64,000 nucleotides of DNA from Heliopora coerulea (Eukaryota; Cnidaria; Anthozoa; Scleralcyonacea; Helioporidae). The position numbers and the translations under genes were made by a program. This document shows, one piece after another, positions 1-10,882 of the stretch. Every line of letters begins with the position of its first letter. Within the stretch, counting starts at the first letter, position 1. The notes beneath the pieces are model-generated. The model was not told the origin of the DNA. It did no database searches and worked only from the letters and a program-made list of their open reading frames with translations. The stretch spans positions 434,001 through 498,000 of the forward strand of contig JASJOG010000177.1 of assembly GCA_030142905.1 (NCBI GenBank), in the 5' to 3' direction.

Positions 1-336
1 TTTAACTTATCAAGTGAATTCAGCACCTAAGAATGGAGACACAGTGTACTGTTGGTATGATATCGGAAAGCAAATGTCATTTGACCACATATTCAAAAAC
101 TGTTGGTATAGAAGCAGTGCTGGAACTTGACCCTGAGACAAGAGAAATCCTGATGTGGAGAACAGGCCTTACAATTCTGAATATAAATGTAAAGCTGGTC
201 TCAGGGTCAAGTTCCAGCACTGCTTCTATACCAACAGTTTTTGAATATGTGGTCAAATGACATTTGCTTTCCGATATCATACCAACAGTACACTGTGTCT
301 CCATTCTTAGGTGCTGAATTCACTTGATAAGTTAAA
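1..336. repeat. Perfect 139-bp inverted repeat with 58-bp spacer
   Basis: Bases 1-139 are repeated as an exact reverse complement at 198-336, with a 58-base spacer at 140-197. Because the arm starts at base 1, the palindrome may extend outside the window. One arm carries an open reading frame from about base 2 to a stop near 110, with several Cys and Trp residues (NGDTVYCWYDIGKQ in the middle). It could be an exon, but I do not recognise the family. The perfect identity of the arms fits either a very recent inverted duplication or a fold-back artefact of sequencing or assembly. Confidence 0.9.
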
Positions 337-1740
337 TATTTTCTGCTCTATTTTTCTTGCATCTAAATAAACAGAACACTATATTTTAAAAAGTTTATTC
401 TCCTACCATGAAAGTCATGTTTTAACCAGCACTGCATTTCATAAGAACTAAATCAAATATACTGAAGACAAGACATTATGAGATCTTCTTCAAAGTTACA
501 TCCCGAATAGACTTTGAATAAGTTTTCTCTTAAAAAGAAGACAATGTATTAGAAACTGCTTGAACTTGACATTCTAAATGAATGCTTAAGATGAGAATTT
601 TCTCACACAAAGAAGACAATCCATTGCAACTTTCTTCAAACTCAATTCTAAAAGTAGTCTTTTAGTGAGAATTTTTCCATACTTTTTAAGGTCTAAGATG
701 GTACAAATTAACTTTCTTCAACTAGATACTTCACAGACTTTTCCCAACCAGAGACAAAGACAGTTCTGTGCTTCACAATATATTTCAAATCTCATTCTGA
801 TAAGAGAATTTACAAGCATAAAATAAATCTAAGGCGTTCCTGCACATAAAAAGTTTTTTAGCTTAAGACTTAATTCAAGTTAATACTCTCATGACTTCCA
901 TTTTCTTGGGAAACTTATCAACAGATAGGTTGAGATGGTTCTTCAAAGTTTGTTTAAAGCTAAAAACTGTACAGATGTTAAATATAGCAACTTATACTGC
1001 TGTTCTAACCATTAAAAAGAGTCTGTACAGCTAGCAAGCGCAGAATTGGTACTCATTATACTGCAAGAATACGTCTAAATGTACACAACTATAACTTTTG
1101 ATGTCTTTGAGATGCCAAAAAGATTTTCTACACACAAGTAGTCTATTATGTCTAGTTTATTCCCAGAAAGTTTGCAAACTGTCTGAGTGGGGCATCTTCG
1201 GCAATCCCATCAGAAGTTCACCTTGGTAACGAGACCAATTAATTAGCTGCGTCAATTTTAAATTAAAAAAGTCACCTCTTTAACTTTAGAAATAGTCTGT
1301 TTTCTTCTCATTTTTGGATTCAACACCATCAAAAATACTCAGGTACTAATTTTCAGCCCTTTTGGTCAATCTGGACCTGAGATCTTGAATGATTTGTAAA
1401 ACCCGAAAATCCAAAATGGCCGACATAGGTGCAAATCAGGGTATTTTGGCCCAAATTTCAAAACGTCATATCTTTGGAACAGTTTGAAGTTATGGGCTGA
1501 AATTTTGCACTTTTGCTAGTCTCAATAGTATGTACAAATGGTATAAATTTCAAGAAAATCTGAGAGGGTGGGTGTCAAAAATGGCACTAAAAGCCTTTAA
1601 CATTGGTATCTTTAGACTAAACTACGACGTGTCGAGTTACCAAACAAGAGCAAAGACACTCAGATGGCATAAATACCCAACAGCCGGGAAATTTATAATA
1701 TACCGTGGCATAATCAAAAACGTTACGTAAAATTGCTTAC
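337..1740. other. No recognisable gene
   Basis: AT-rich sequence with stop codons in all frames and no clear exon. Around 1380-1620 the text resembles a dispersed repeat, but I could not pair its ends. Confidence 0.4.
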
Positions 1741-1879
1741 CTTCTCGTACGTTGCTGACGTTTCTTTGTTCAGTTTCTTCGTTAGTAGACTCGGAGGTAG
1801 TTAAGTGAACGGACTCCTGTCGACTCTCTCTGCGTTTGAAATACTGTTTGATAGAACGTGCGGGTTTATTTGTACTCAT
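1741..1879 (-). CDS. Putative first coding exon, unknown gene (SIKQYF motif)
   Basis: The reverse strand opens with ATG at 1879 and runs 46 codons (MSTNKPARSIKQYFKRRESR at the start), followed by an acidic, Ser/Thr/Glu-rich tail. It ends at a good splice donor, GTAAGC, at 1740-1735. The basic SIKQYFKRR segment followed by an acidic stretch resembles the N-termini of hAT-derived or TTF-type zinc-finger proteins, but that is only an impression. Following exons should lie at lower coordinates on the minus strand; I could not find them in 1-1734. Without more exons this could be a chance ORF or a fragment of a transposon gene. Confidence 0.35.
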
Positions 1880-2117
1880 GATTTATTCATATGTTCGTGC
1901 TTGCAGGTGCGCTAGATGATAACTTTTTAATGAGGCAAATACCGCTGCTTGGCTCAACAATACAAGAGTAATATGAAAATGAAATATGACGCTCAGTTCA
2001 ACTTCGATGAAAAATGATATAAACATTTCGAACACAGATATTTCATTTATTTATACACGAGCTCAGATACCTCCGAAATTCCAAAAATGTCACCGCATTT
2101 TCCAAATTCAATTATTT

Positions 2118-2215
2118 TTTGGGGGGGTCGAAAGATATATTCCCCCCCGCCTCACATTTAATATTGGGGGGGCACGGCCGCCGCGGGCCTCCCCCGCTTC
2201 CTACGCCCGTGTTCC
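2118..2215. mobile_element. Fragment of G/C-run hAT-type MITE
   Basis: G- and C-runs surround a stretch ending in cttcctacgcccgtg. This looks like the terminal part of the short hAT-like elements seen again at 4265, 7006 and 7305 in this window. The other end was not found, so this is a fragment. Confidence 0.35.
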
Positions 2216-2255
2216 TTAATATCTCTATTTCAGAATCATCCTCAGGGTATTATGA

Positions 2256-2369
2256 AATGATAACTTCACAATTAACCTACACTACTGAAGTCAACTGAGT
2301 TCAAATCCCGCTCGAGTCAACATTTTTCAGTTGACTTCAGTAGTGTAGTTTAATTGTGAAGTTATCATT
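2256..2369. repeat. 43-bp inverted repeat around a tRNA T-arm-like loop
   Basis: Arms at 2256-2298 and 2327-2369 match at 42 of 43 positions. The 28-base loop contains gttcaaatcccgctcgagtc, which matches a tRNA T-loop or RNA polymerase III B-box (GTTCRANNC), followed by a T-run. The hairpin lies directly upstream of the decayed membrane-protein gene at 2386. It may be a small fold-back element or a SINE remnant with inverted ends. Confidence 0.75.
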
Positions 2370-2385
2370 AATATTTCTATTCTCG

Positions 2386-3687
2386 ATGGAGACATTGGTT
2401 GTAGTAAGGCAGTATACCTACTCAACAGAAACAGGAACGGTTGAAGTTGTTGACGTGAAAGACAATACCGGTCTCGTTAGGCCACTTACAGAGCAAGCCA
2501 CGACTTCGCGTATCTTTCAGGATTATGGTTCTACGGGCATTACTCGTTACGAAAATCAGCGGCCAAATTTGCATCGATCGTTGCTGAGAAGTATGTGGAC
2601 AAGCGTTACTATAAATGTTGCGGTAATCCCGTTAGGTTTCTTGATGATTCTGCTTCTATACATTGATATAAACACTACGATTCTTTGGTTCCACTTCGAA
2701 CAACAGTGTAAAGGTAAGCTACCAAATGAGGTCATGAATTGGCAACTAGTCGGGAATGTGGTGGAGACTATAATTATTAACTTCTGGTTTCAACTGACAT
2801 TAGTTCTTCTGTTCGGATGGCAGAGATTTAAGTCACACCACTCCTCAACGATGCTGCTAGGTTTTCTACGTGCTTGCTTGATTGCCATTTTTAAAATCAT
2901 TGTATTTATACGAGTAAAACAGGATTTCTCTAAACGACTTTATAGATACCCTGGAAATTTTGTATTCCTGACAGGAGTTGTCGACACCAGCTACCTTGTT
3001 TCGGCAAAAATTTGCAAAATTAATCACACATTAGTGTTACGAAAAGGTTCAGATCTTCACAATCATCTCGACCCAATTCTTCTTAGGATTTATCATAGGA
3101 ATGGTTTACAGGTATGCTATCGTGCCGAAGTTTAATACAGTGTCTGTGAAATATAAAATCAGAAGAATCACAATTGCGTTGATCACGTAGATGGTAGTAC
3201 TCGTACCGGTGGCTATTTGTGAACAGTTAACGTTAAAAAGCACTGCATTGTAGATTCCGGCCGTAGTTTTGTCCTTATTTACTTCCTTAATGGAGTGAGC
3301 GTAATGTTGTACCGAATCATGCAATCTGGCTTCAATAGCATATGGATATTTACTAAACTTTCACTTTTCCGTGCTTTTTTTCTCATCATTCAAAAAGTAA
3401 CTGAACGACTCAGGCAAAAATTCGTCGCTCATTTTTGGCAAAGTCTCGCCAGAGTTTGCCACTGCACAAGAATTGGACAATCAACTCATGATACAAATCA
3501 CCATCGACGTTTGATGTTAGATAAACAGATTCAAGTTATGCTGCATGAAAATACTGTATTGGTACTTAGCCAGGCTTATCTTGCACTGTACCATCTAACC
3601 AGTTTTGAAAAAGAAGATCCTTTTTTTGAGCAGCTCTTCATAAAAATATCCATTGGATTAGGAATTAATTTTTTCACCATCTGTTGA
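2386..3687 (+). pseudogene. Decayed polytopic membrane protein, family uncertain
   Basis: An open frame from ATG 2386 to 3135 encodes about 250 residues with several hydrophobic spans. The first is near residue 85 (VAVIPLGFLMILLLYI), and two more follow near residues 130-185. At about 3085 the reading moves to another frame and continues with GFIIGMVYRYAIVPKF and further hydrophobic runs, interrupted by in-frame stops (near 3198, 3255 and 3297). It then moves to a third frame at about 3510-3687, ending in a hydrophobic tail (ISIGLGINFFTIC) and a stop. Seven or so spans would fit a receptor or transporter. A gustatory-receptor-like chemoreceptor is possible, but no diagnostic motif was found. 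Continuous similarity of character across frames indicates a pseudogene rather than an intron-containing gene. There is no obvious partner gene nearby. Confidence 0.5.
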
Positions 3688-3689
3688 TC

Positions 3690-4256
3690 TTAATATCCAT
3701 TGGCATAAAACTCAAGTTTAGCATTAGTTTAAGTTGAGTCTACCCTCATGACATCTTGGAGGTAATTAAAGAATTTCACTCTTTCATTCACTTACTTATA
3801 ATTTATGAAATGAAAAAAAATGCTATCAATATCAGTTTGTTTTGTCCTTTTAAGTCATATCCAAGTTAAAAAATTTTCTTGGAAACAAAGCAAAACAACT
3901 GACAACTTAATATGAAGATAACAAACTTGAGTGATCAGGATGAACATGTCTTACTTGGTTTTACCTAACATATAAATGCCAATATTTTGTTTTAGTACAA
4001 TTAAATTCTTGTGACATCTTTTCTACATAAGACTCGATTATTGCATTAACTCTTTTGAAGGAAAAGAATTTCTCTTGCCAGCCTGATGGATGAAAAGTAA
4101 AATTTTAGATAATGTTCAACTTATGTAAATATAGCTATGTAAATAATAATTTTGCATATACAATATTTATGTATTGTTTTTCAAGTAAATAGTTTGCATC
4201 ACACTTGGAAAGCAGCTCAATGTTGAAGTGACTGAAGAGGATAAATAAGGTTTTTA
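3690..4256. other. No recognisable gene
   Basis: AT-rich with no long frame or clear splice signals. It may be the 3' flank of the decayed gene upstream. Confidence 0.4.
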
Positions 4257-4264
4257 CCTTATCT

Positions 4265-4559
4265 CAGTGGTGGACACTAGGGGGACAAGGGGGGGGGGAT
4301 TGCCCCCCCAATAATTTCAGCTGAAGCTTTCATTTTGAAAAATGGAAGCACAAGGAGGTCTTCATTTTAAGAAAAGGAAGCACAAGGACAACAACCAACA
4401 ATCAACATAACAGAACAAATTGGCATTGTTTAAAAACAAACAAGAAACAGTATTCTAAATTTCTAATTTTCTGGAAGAGCATGCCCCCAGACCCCCCCTA
4501 GAAGGCTCGTGCCTTCGGCACTTGCCCCCCCCCAATATTTCCTGAAGTGTCCACCACTG
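4265..4559. mobile_element. hAT-type MITE, 295 bp, with 8-bp target duplication
   Basis: Terminal inverted repeats begin cagtggtggacact and end with its complement near gaagtgtccaccactg. The flanking 8-mers are ccttatct (4257-4264) and ccttacct (4560-4567), which match at 7 of 8 positions. Eight-base target duplications are typical of hAT elements. G/C runs sit just inside both ends, and there is no transposase. It is a non-autonomous copy. Confidence 0.85.
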
Positions 4560-4567
4560 CCTTACCT

Positions 4568-6700
4568 TTACCTTACCATCAAGTTTTTGTAATCTAAAAA
4601 AACAAGGGAAAATGCAAAGGTCTCCTTTATTACAGTGTTTATTAGGGCTTCCAATGGTGGAGGAAGGGCGAATTCGCGCAATACAAGTTGCCCAGTCAAT
4701 TTGCATGAGCAAACCATGAAAATCCAGGATATCCATTGACACCGAGTTGAATAATTGTTTTCGCATAAATCACACCTATGAAATCGATTTTTTTTTATCT
4801 TACAACAAAATGGGTGAAAACTCGCAGGAATTGATTATGGCATAATGTTCGCTTCTGAAGTAAAGCAGGCTAAGAAGCAAGAAGCAAGATACAGGCTAAG
4901 AAGATTTTGTTAAAATATTGAAAGCACTAAAATAAAATTACAGAATGTTTTCAACTTCAAGTCATCGTCAGTGGTAAAAAACGTTAGCAACGGTCTTTTT
5001 GTCTTAGGTAATCTCCAGAGGGGAAAACTTTCACTTTAAGACAATTTACCTGTTTATTTAAAGATGGTCTTTTTTGTTTAGTAAGTCCTTCCATTATTTT
5101 TCTCTTAAAAAGTGAATTTTCATCAAAAAGTTGTTCCACATGAATATTTGTAGAGGCGTGGGCTATTGGGGGGGCACGACCGAGCGCCAAAGTCGCGAGG
5201 AACCTCTAGGGGGTTGAAGGGCATGTTCCCCGGGAAAATTTTGATTTTTCAAAGGCTCTGAAACACCATTTCATGCATTTTGAGGGTTGTTTTAACAAAA
5301 AAATAAATAAATAAACAAATAAATAAATAAATAAAATAAAATCATAAATAGTAACACAATAAAAATTTATGGTAATAAAATAAGAGCTTTTTACTTATCT
5401 TAGTACATGACAACGGAAAGTGATTTTCAATTGCTGTTTCACTTTACTCAACAGAATCAATTTTTGAGTATTTATATTAGCCCATGATGATGAATGGTCA
5501 AAGTTAATGCTATACGATAATCAGTAACCCTGACCTGGTTTTCCAAAATGCCTACCATACCCAAATTAATAAGATTAAAGCTTATAGTCATTAGTTAACA
5601 CAACGATTAAAACTAATAATGTACAAGGTGTCAAAGAATAGGATAAAGTGTCTAAGGCTTTGTTATGACTAAGTCACTTTTATTGCTAGAAATACGTGCA
5701 CGCAACAAACCCTCGCCCACCCTTCCATTATATCTATCGAGAATCCAAGTAAGACTGATAATTTTTCAAAATTGTCAGAGACAAATCGTCCTTACTACAA
5801 CTAGAAGAGTAAATGCAATAAAAAAAATCCACATAGAATTTGGCCACAAATAAACAACAATCCAAACTGGAAATTATTTTATATTTAAACTGCTGATAGT
5901 CATATTTACGTTTAAAATTTCAATTCTACTTTATCAAAACAAAAAGTTCGGTGAGATTAACGTTCAACGGCTCAACAAATGGTAAGATATCCATCCTTAC
6001 AATTAAATTATTAACTAATGGATGATAGGATCGATACCCTGAATTAGTGCTGGCTTATGGTAATTCGTGTCGTTTTCCAATTAGACTTCTCACTCATTTT
6101 GCCTTAAAGAAAGATTTTTTTATCAGATGACTAGACTTTCCGTCTTCAAGTGGAGTATTCTCATAGGTTATCAAACGAATACCAGCATTACGGACAGCTC
6201 ATGATTGAATATTTTTTTGACATTTTTTGACTTACAAAATTGATAAGTTACACGTTTGTTCATATAAATCTTTTGTTCATATAAATCAGAAAGAACCAAG
6301 ACAAAGCGTTGCTGCAAAAAGTGAACAGTTGGCAAATGCATATTCCAAGGAGCTAACTTTGAGAACTGCTCTTTCAGATCATAAATTGTTCAGTTGCTGA
6401 GGTGGCCCTGAAAAGCGAAACCAGCCGCAGGCACCGAGAAAGCCATTTCCTTTGCTGGTCTTAAATCATTTACTGGTTTTAGTGTTCAAATAATGTAAAC
6501 AACGTCTGAGAGATCCATACAAGGGAAAAAAAAACGAGACCAAATTGATTTGCTTCAATACGGTACCTAAGTATGGTTTGGTCAACAATATACCAGTCAC
6601 CTAGCTTGCACACGGCATTTTTGTGCGACCGGAATTCGTGAATATATACCTATATTTAGTAGAAACTTAGTCAAGTACTGTTGCAAATGCTGCATTCTGA
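4568..6700. other. Non-coding stretch with repeat fragments
   Basis: No supported exon. A GC-rich fragment at about 5160-5250 (gggggggcacgaccgagcgc) resembles the G/C-run MITE family. An imperfect aataaataaac microsatellite lies at 5299-5345. The rest is AT-rich and unassigned. Confidence 0.4.
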
Positions 6701-6707
6701 TTGGCTA

Positions 6708-6747
6708 CGCTACTCGCTATCTATTCGTCAATAGATAGCGAGTAGCG
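6708..6747. repeat. Perfect 18-bp hairpin with 4-nt loop
   Basis: cgctactcgctatctatt (6708-6725) is followed by cgtc and the exact reverse complement (6730-6747). It lies just upstream of the DUF3504-like fragment and may belong to the same mobile element. Confidence 0.85.
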
Positions 6748-6750
6748 AAA

Positions 6751-6918
6751 GTGGCTTTCGCCTCTCGTTTTTGTGAAGTTTCTGAAGACGATATAGAATG
6801 CTTACTTGAAAGTGCAATCCCAGAGAAGACGAAAAATGTTCTTTGCAAAGAACAACTCATTAACTCATCAAACAACGCCCTCGTCAACTATCACCTCGTA
6901 GAAATCTCAAGCTCATAA
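6751..6918 (+). pseudogene. N-terminal fragment of a DUF3504/Crypton-like protein
   Basis: One frame reads ASRFCEVSEDDIECLLESA, then a Lys-rich stretch and a stop at 6916-6918. A short acidic helix followed by a TK-rich segment is the usual N-terminus of the cnidarian DUF3504 (Crypton-type tyrosine recombinase-derived) protein family. That assignment is from memory of the family. No downstream catalytic domain follows, so only a fragment remains. Confidence 0.4.
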
Positions 6919-6930
6919 TCTAATTGTTAA

Positions 6931-6931
<1 letters not shown>

Positions 6932-7002
<71 letters not shown>
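6932..7002. repeat. Compound (TA)n/(GA)n microsatellite
   Basis: About 16 TA dinucleotides are followed by about 17 GA dinucleotides. Apparent ORFs on both strands across this block come from the simple repeat. Confidence 0.95.
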
Positions 7003-7005
<3 letters not shown>

Positions 7006-7093
7006 GAGCCGTAAATTTTGGGGAGCCCGCCCCCCCTTCTATTATTGGGGGTATCTGTGCCCCCATGGACCCTGCTTCCTACACCACTGATTT
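7006..7093. mobile_element. Terminal fragment of G/C-run hAT-type MITE
   Basis: Sequence with c- and g-runs ends in tgcttcctacaccactg, like the terminus of other copies in this window. Its left side is replaced by the microsatellite. Confidence 0.4.
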
Positions 7094-7304
7094 GAAAGCA
7101 AAGTGTCTTGGACAAAGATTTGGTGCATTTATTACTGAACACTAACAGTGAAAAAGAAACAGCGATACCTGTGAATACTAGTTCACCAAATTTATTTGCT
7201 TTTTTTGTGCACTCTGGCACAGTAGAAATTGCCACATAATAAATACTGAACCAGAAGCCCAACTTGCGTGAAATTTGTCCCCTACTTTTTATGGCATGCT
7301 GCAC

Positions 7305-7352
7305 ATAGCCGTAGGAACCAGGGGGGGCATTTGGGGCACGTGCCCCCTCTAA
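7305..7352. mobile_element. Start-side fragment of a G/C-run MITE
   Basis: catagccgtaggaaccaggg, then a G-run and cacgtgccccctc, matches the opposite terminus of the same family. It is too short for a full element. Confidence 0.35.
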
Positions 7353-7816
7353 CATCTATACTCTAAAATGCTACTTTAAATGAAGCCATACACATTAATC
7401 CATTAACGTCATGGAATGTAAAGTTGTTTATCTTTTCGTGTCTAAAGCACGGAAGTTGCCAAATTAGAATACGAAAATGGTCATATTGTCTTATTTTACT
7501 AACAACTACTGATGGCACATAAGCAATAATTCTTTATTCGAGTGATGAAAGATCTGAATTCAATATAGTATTTTCTGACCAACCAGGCCCCTTGATTTCT
7601 TCCGGACTTGGGGTCAATTTGACCCCACTACCCCCCATCCCCTCTCGGCGGTACAATACAGGTAGCAGAACATTGTTGGGTCACAGTGGCACGCTAGCGT
7701 CTTTCAATAAGGCAGGAGTTAAACTCTACCTGGAGCAATTCGTTAGAGGTATCTATGGCATGCTACCCCATAAAATTGACATTTAGGTTTTAAAATTCCA
7801 TTTTCGGTATTCAGGT

Positions 7817-8237
7817 GCAGGGTTCTTTCCCTTGTCTCACTATAAATCTTAAGGACTTTTCAAGGTTGTCTTGTGGTACATTTAAACCATTTTAAGAACT
7901 CATGGGATATGTCACCCAATTTCAAAAAAAATTATAGAAAATATAATAATTTTTACATTCCATAACTATGCCAAGTGTCATAGTAATGACTAGACCATCT
8001 CTGACTAGACCAAAAAAGCGACCATAAAATGCGACCGTAAAGGTGAACGATCACAAACACGCCATACGAAATAACCCATGGCTAGTTAAAATTAATGCCG
8101 GCTTTATTGAAAGGCAGCAGGGCGAATAAAGTTTAAGGACTTTTCATGGACTTGAGTAGGTTTTTAGAAAATTCCAGGACTTTTGAGTACTTAAATTTAA
8201 AAGAAAAAAAATTGAAGGACCTGTACGAACCCTTCGG
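7817..8237. mobile_element. Possible MITE with gcagggttc termini
   Basis: The left end gcagggttctttcccttgtc and the right end ggacctgtacgaacccttc share an inverted agggttc core. Repeated ggacttttca/ggactttt motifs lie inside. The terminal match is short and no target duplication was confirmed. Confidence 0.35.
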
Positions 8238-8520
8238 GTAACAGAAAGTTACACCGACTTCTTAGCCGGAAGTGCAAAAGAAAGTCTATATCCCACGACT
8301 CTTTAGGTGTTAACGAATGTTACCGAGTAGAATATCAGAAATTATCACATTGTGTTACAGCTTCTTAAAAAAAATTAAGATACATTAACTTTCAAGGAAA
8401 ATATAAAGTGCATTACTCCATTAAATCTTTGATGCAAAATAAGTATTGGACATATGGAAACATGCAAACCTGGCAGTGCATAGGTATGTACTACAGATGA
8501 CAGTTCATACCATCATTACG

Positions 8521-8620
8521 AACCAATGAGTAAGCTCATTGGTGAGGACATCTCACCCGCAATCACAAGACTGCTGAGTCGATTCCCGCTAGAGGCTCAG
8601 AAAAATCTTTCTGATTAAGA
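8521..8620 (+). mobile_element. tRNA-derived SINE head (A and B boxes)
   Basis: taagctcattggtgagg matches a tRNA D-arm/A-box. About 35 bases on, gagtcgattcccgct matches a B-box. This spacing suits an internal RNA polymerase III promoter. The acceptor stem does not pair, so it is a SINE or decayed tRNA-like sequence, not a functional tRNA gene. It is followed by aggctcagaaaaatctttc, similar in layout to the copy near 51480. Confidence 0.5.
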
Positions 8621-8639
8621 AGCGTGAGACAAAGATAAC

Positions 8640-9467
8640 ATCAGGCAACTACTTTCAATTCACTTAATCTTTTATTGCGCATTTACCTTTTACCTTCTCT
8701 TAAAAATTCCCTGTATTGAAATGTAGTATCATTTAAACAAAATATTAAGAAAGACCAGAAGTTGGACCCTATTCGCACCTGATTTTAATAGTATCTTTGC
8801 GCACTAGTTGTAGCATGTCATATCAAGCCTGAGTAAAAACTTGCATCCTCCCCTTCATATTAACTTCGACGGGGGCATATCGAAAAGGAAGCCTGCAAGG
8901 AAAGTCTACCGCATCAGAGTTGCAAATTTAGTGATAACTCGACGTAAAAATATATTTCGAAATTTCCTTAAGACGTTCTTGACCTCCTTACATTTCTTAC
9001 CCTAAAAATTTCTTTTCAAGTTCTGAGAAGCTGCCTCTCGTAGTGGCGGCCTTCCCACAGTAGAGTTTCCACGCAAATACATACGACGACACTACCGCAC
9101 AGCCTCCGTTCGACAGTAGCACCTCCGAAAGAAGCGTCTCATTTCTTAAGAGAAATACGAATGCTACTCAGTCTCTAATTTTTGAAAATATTATTTCCAC
9201 TGTTTCTCTAACAAAAAAACGATATTGTGAAATTAAATTGTTCATCGTGGTTGCAATTACTTGAAGATATTATTTAATGTTAGTATGCCAGTCCCTATGA
9301 AAATTCGACATGATTCCACATCTTCGATCAAATGTGATTCTGGAATCTGTGAACATATACATATGATCACGTGATACGATCGACCTAACCAATTCGTACA
9401 CAGTACAACAGAAACGAACTGAGTAACGTATATAAAATACAGTGCTTCATAAACAAACAATAAAATC
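8640..9467. other. 3' flank of the septin locus, nothing recognised
   Basis: No exon or paired repeat seen. On the minus strand this is downstream of the septin stop codon and could hold its 3' UTR. Confidence 0.4.
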
Positions 9468-9554
9468 TTATTTCTTTTTCCTTGGCAAATCCTTCTGTCC
9501 TTGGACAATCTGCGTTTGTACCTTGCGCTTGTTGAAGAGGTTGATTTCTTCATC
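9468..9554 (-). pseudogene. Septin last coding exon 'L'
   Basis: 29 codons, DEEINLFNKRKVQTQIVQGQ then KDLPRKKK and TAA at 9470-9468, after acceptor ttttctctcag. It joins exon K in frame across a 6.2-kb intron that holds the RLE retrotransposon. The basic tail is short. Confidence 0.9.
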
Positions 9555-10882
9555 CTGAGAGAAAAAAAAGTGCAAAAAACATCATGAAGCAAATTGAAAT
9601 TATACGTTAGCCGCCAGAGATTGAATAATTTTAAAATGTGGATTTGAGTTTGGCATGATACAATGCCATGAGTCATGCTTTAAAGTTAAAAAGAGACAAA
9701 AGGAGAGAACTCACTGAAAGTCAAAAAAATTTAAACAACATCGATTGTAAAAATAAAAAAAAAGATTTTTATGACGCCATGCATTGTCTATCATTGTAAA
9801 AATGAAATGCATTGTCTATCATGAATGCAATGTTTATCATTATAAAAATGAAATAACGAAATTTGTAATATGGCTGAGCTCGGTATCCGTTGTCTGTTAA
9901 AGTTAGTGTCTTTATTCGTACTGGATAGCCCTATCAGCTTCTTAAGCTGTTCTCCCTGCATGTCTGGTAAGGACACCCCTTGTGGGTCCAATGTTACTAG
10001 AGGTGGAAACAGGAGTACCCGGAGAAAACCTGCGATTCTTGGTAGAGGCAAACTGGACAACAGTCTTCTCACACGTGTCCGAGGTAACTTTAATCAGAAA
10101 ACTGCATGGAGCCGGAATGAACCCTAGTCACAGTGGTGAGAGACGCGCATTACCACCATACCACCAGCACCCCCTGTAGGCAAAATGGCACGGGCAATAA
10201 GTTTTCCTCACAGACAAGCAAGTTTTGGCGGGAAGATTTCAGTGTCACTTGTAGCATGTTCACAAAAAGACTTGAGTATGTAGGCAACGGTCGGCTTTCC
10301 CTGCAGATCTTTTATTGCAACCAGGACAAGTAATCTGATAGACAACATTACTACGAGTCAACTATCACTACGGCGAGTTTAATTACTTTGGTTTCCGTAG
10401 CAAAATCTAGACAAGAAAACTTACACTCTTTTTCGACTGATGAGAAATCATCTGTAATTTCTACGGATTGTCTTTGCTCTTTATTTATTGATGGAGATCG
10501 AACATGGGCTGAGGAGTAAGCATTATCCATGGCAGTAAGTATTGATCCTGGCGTTAATAGGTAAAACGAACGCATTTCTGTTTCTCCGTCAAATGTTGTT
10601 AATGATAGAGTAACGGAAAGCTCTTGGTCCTTTTCAATCAAATCAAATTAATGCGATTGAAGAAGACCGAGAAGTGTACGGAACGTGTGGTGCACCGGAA
10701 TCCCACAATAAGACGTAGTAACGACATTTATTTTTTTTTTTTTATTTTGAAATAAAAGGGAAACTTTATTCACATATGCTTTACTAAAAAAAAAAAAATT
10801 ATTAACAATAAAACTATGTCTGAAAACATTACAAAACCCTTAAAGGTTAAAAACTCACTACTTAAAAAAAAATAAAAAATGT

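Noticed and set aside
33..304. Two near-identical 75-codon ORFs on opposite strands
   Set aside because: They are mirror images produced by the 139-bp inverted repeat, so neither is independent evidence for a gene.
2299..2326. tRNA gene
   Set aside because: Only the T-arm-like loop is present. There is no acceptor stem, D-arm or anticodon arm.
6924..7355. 142-codon minus-strand ORF
   Set aside because: Largely translation of the TA/GA microsatellite and G/C-run MITE fragments.
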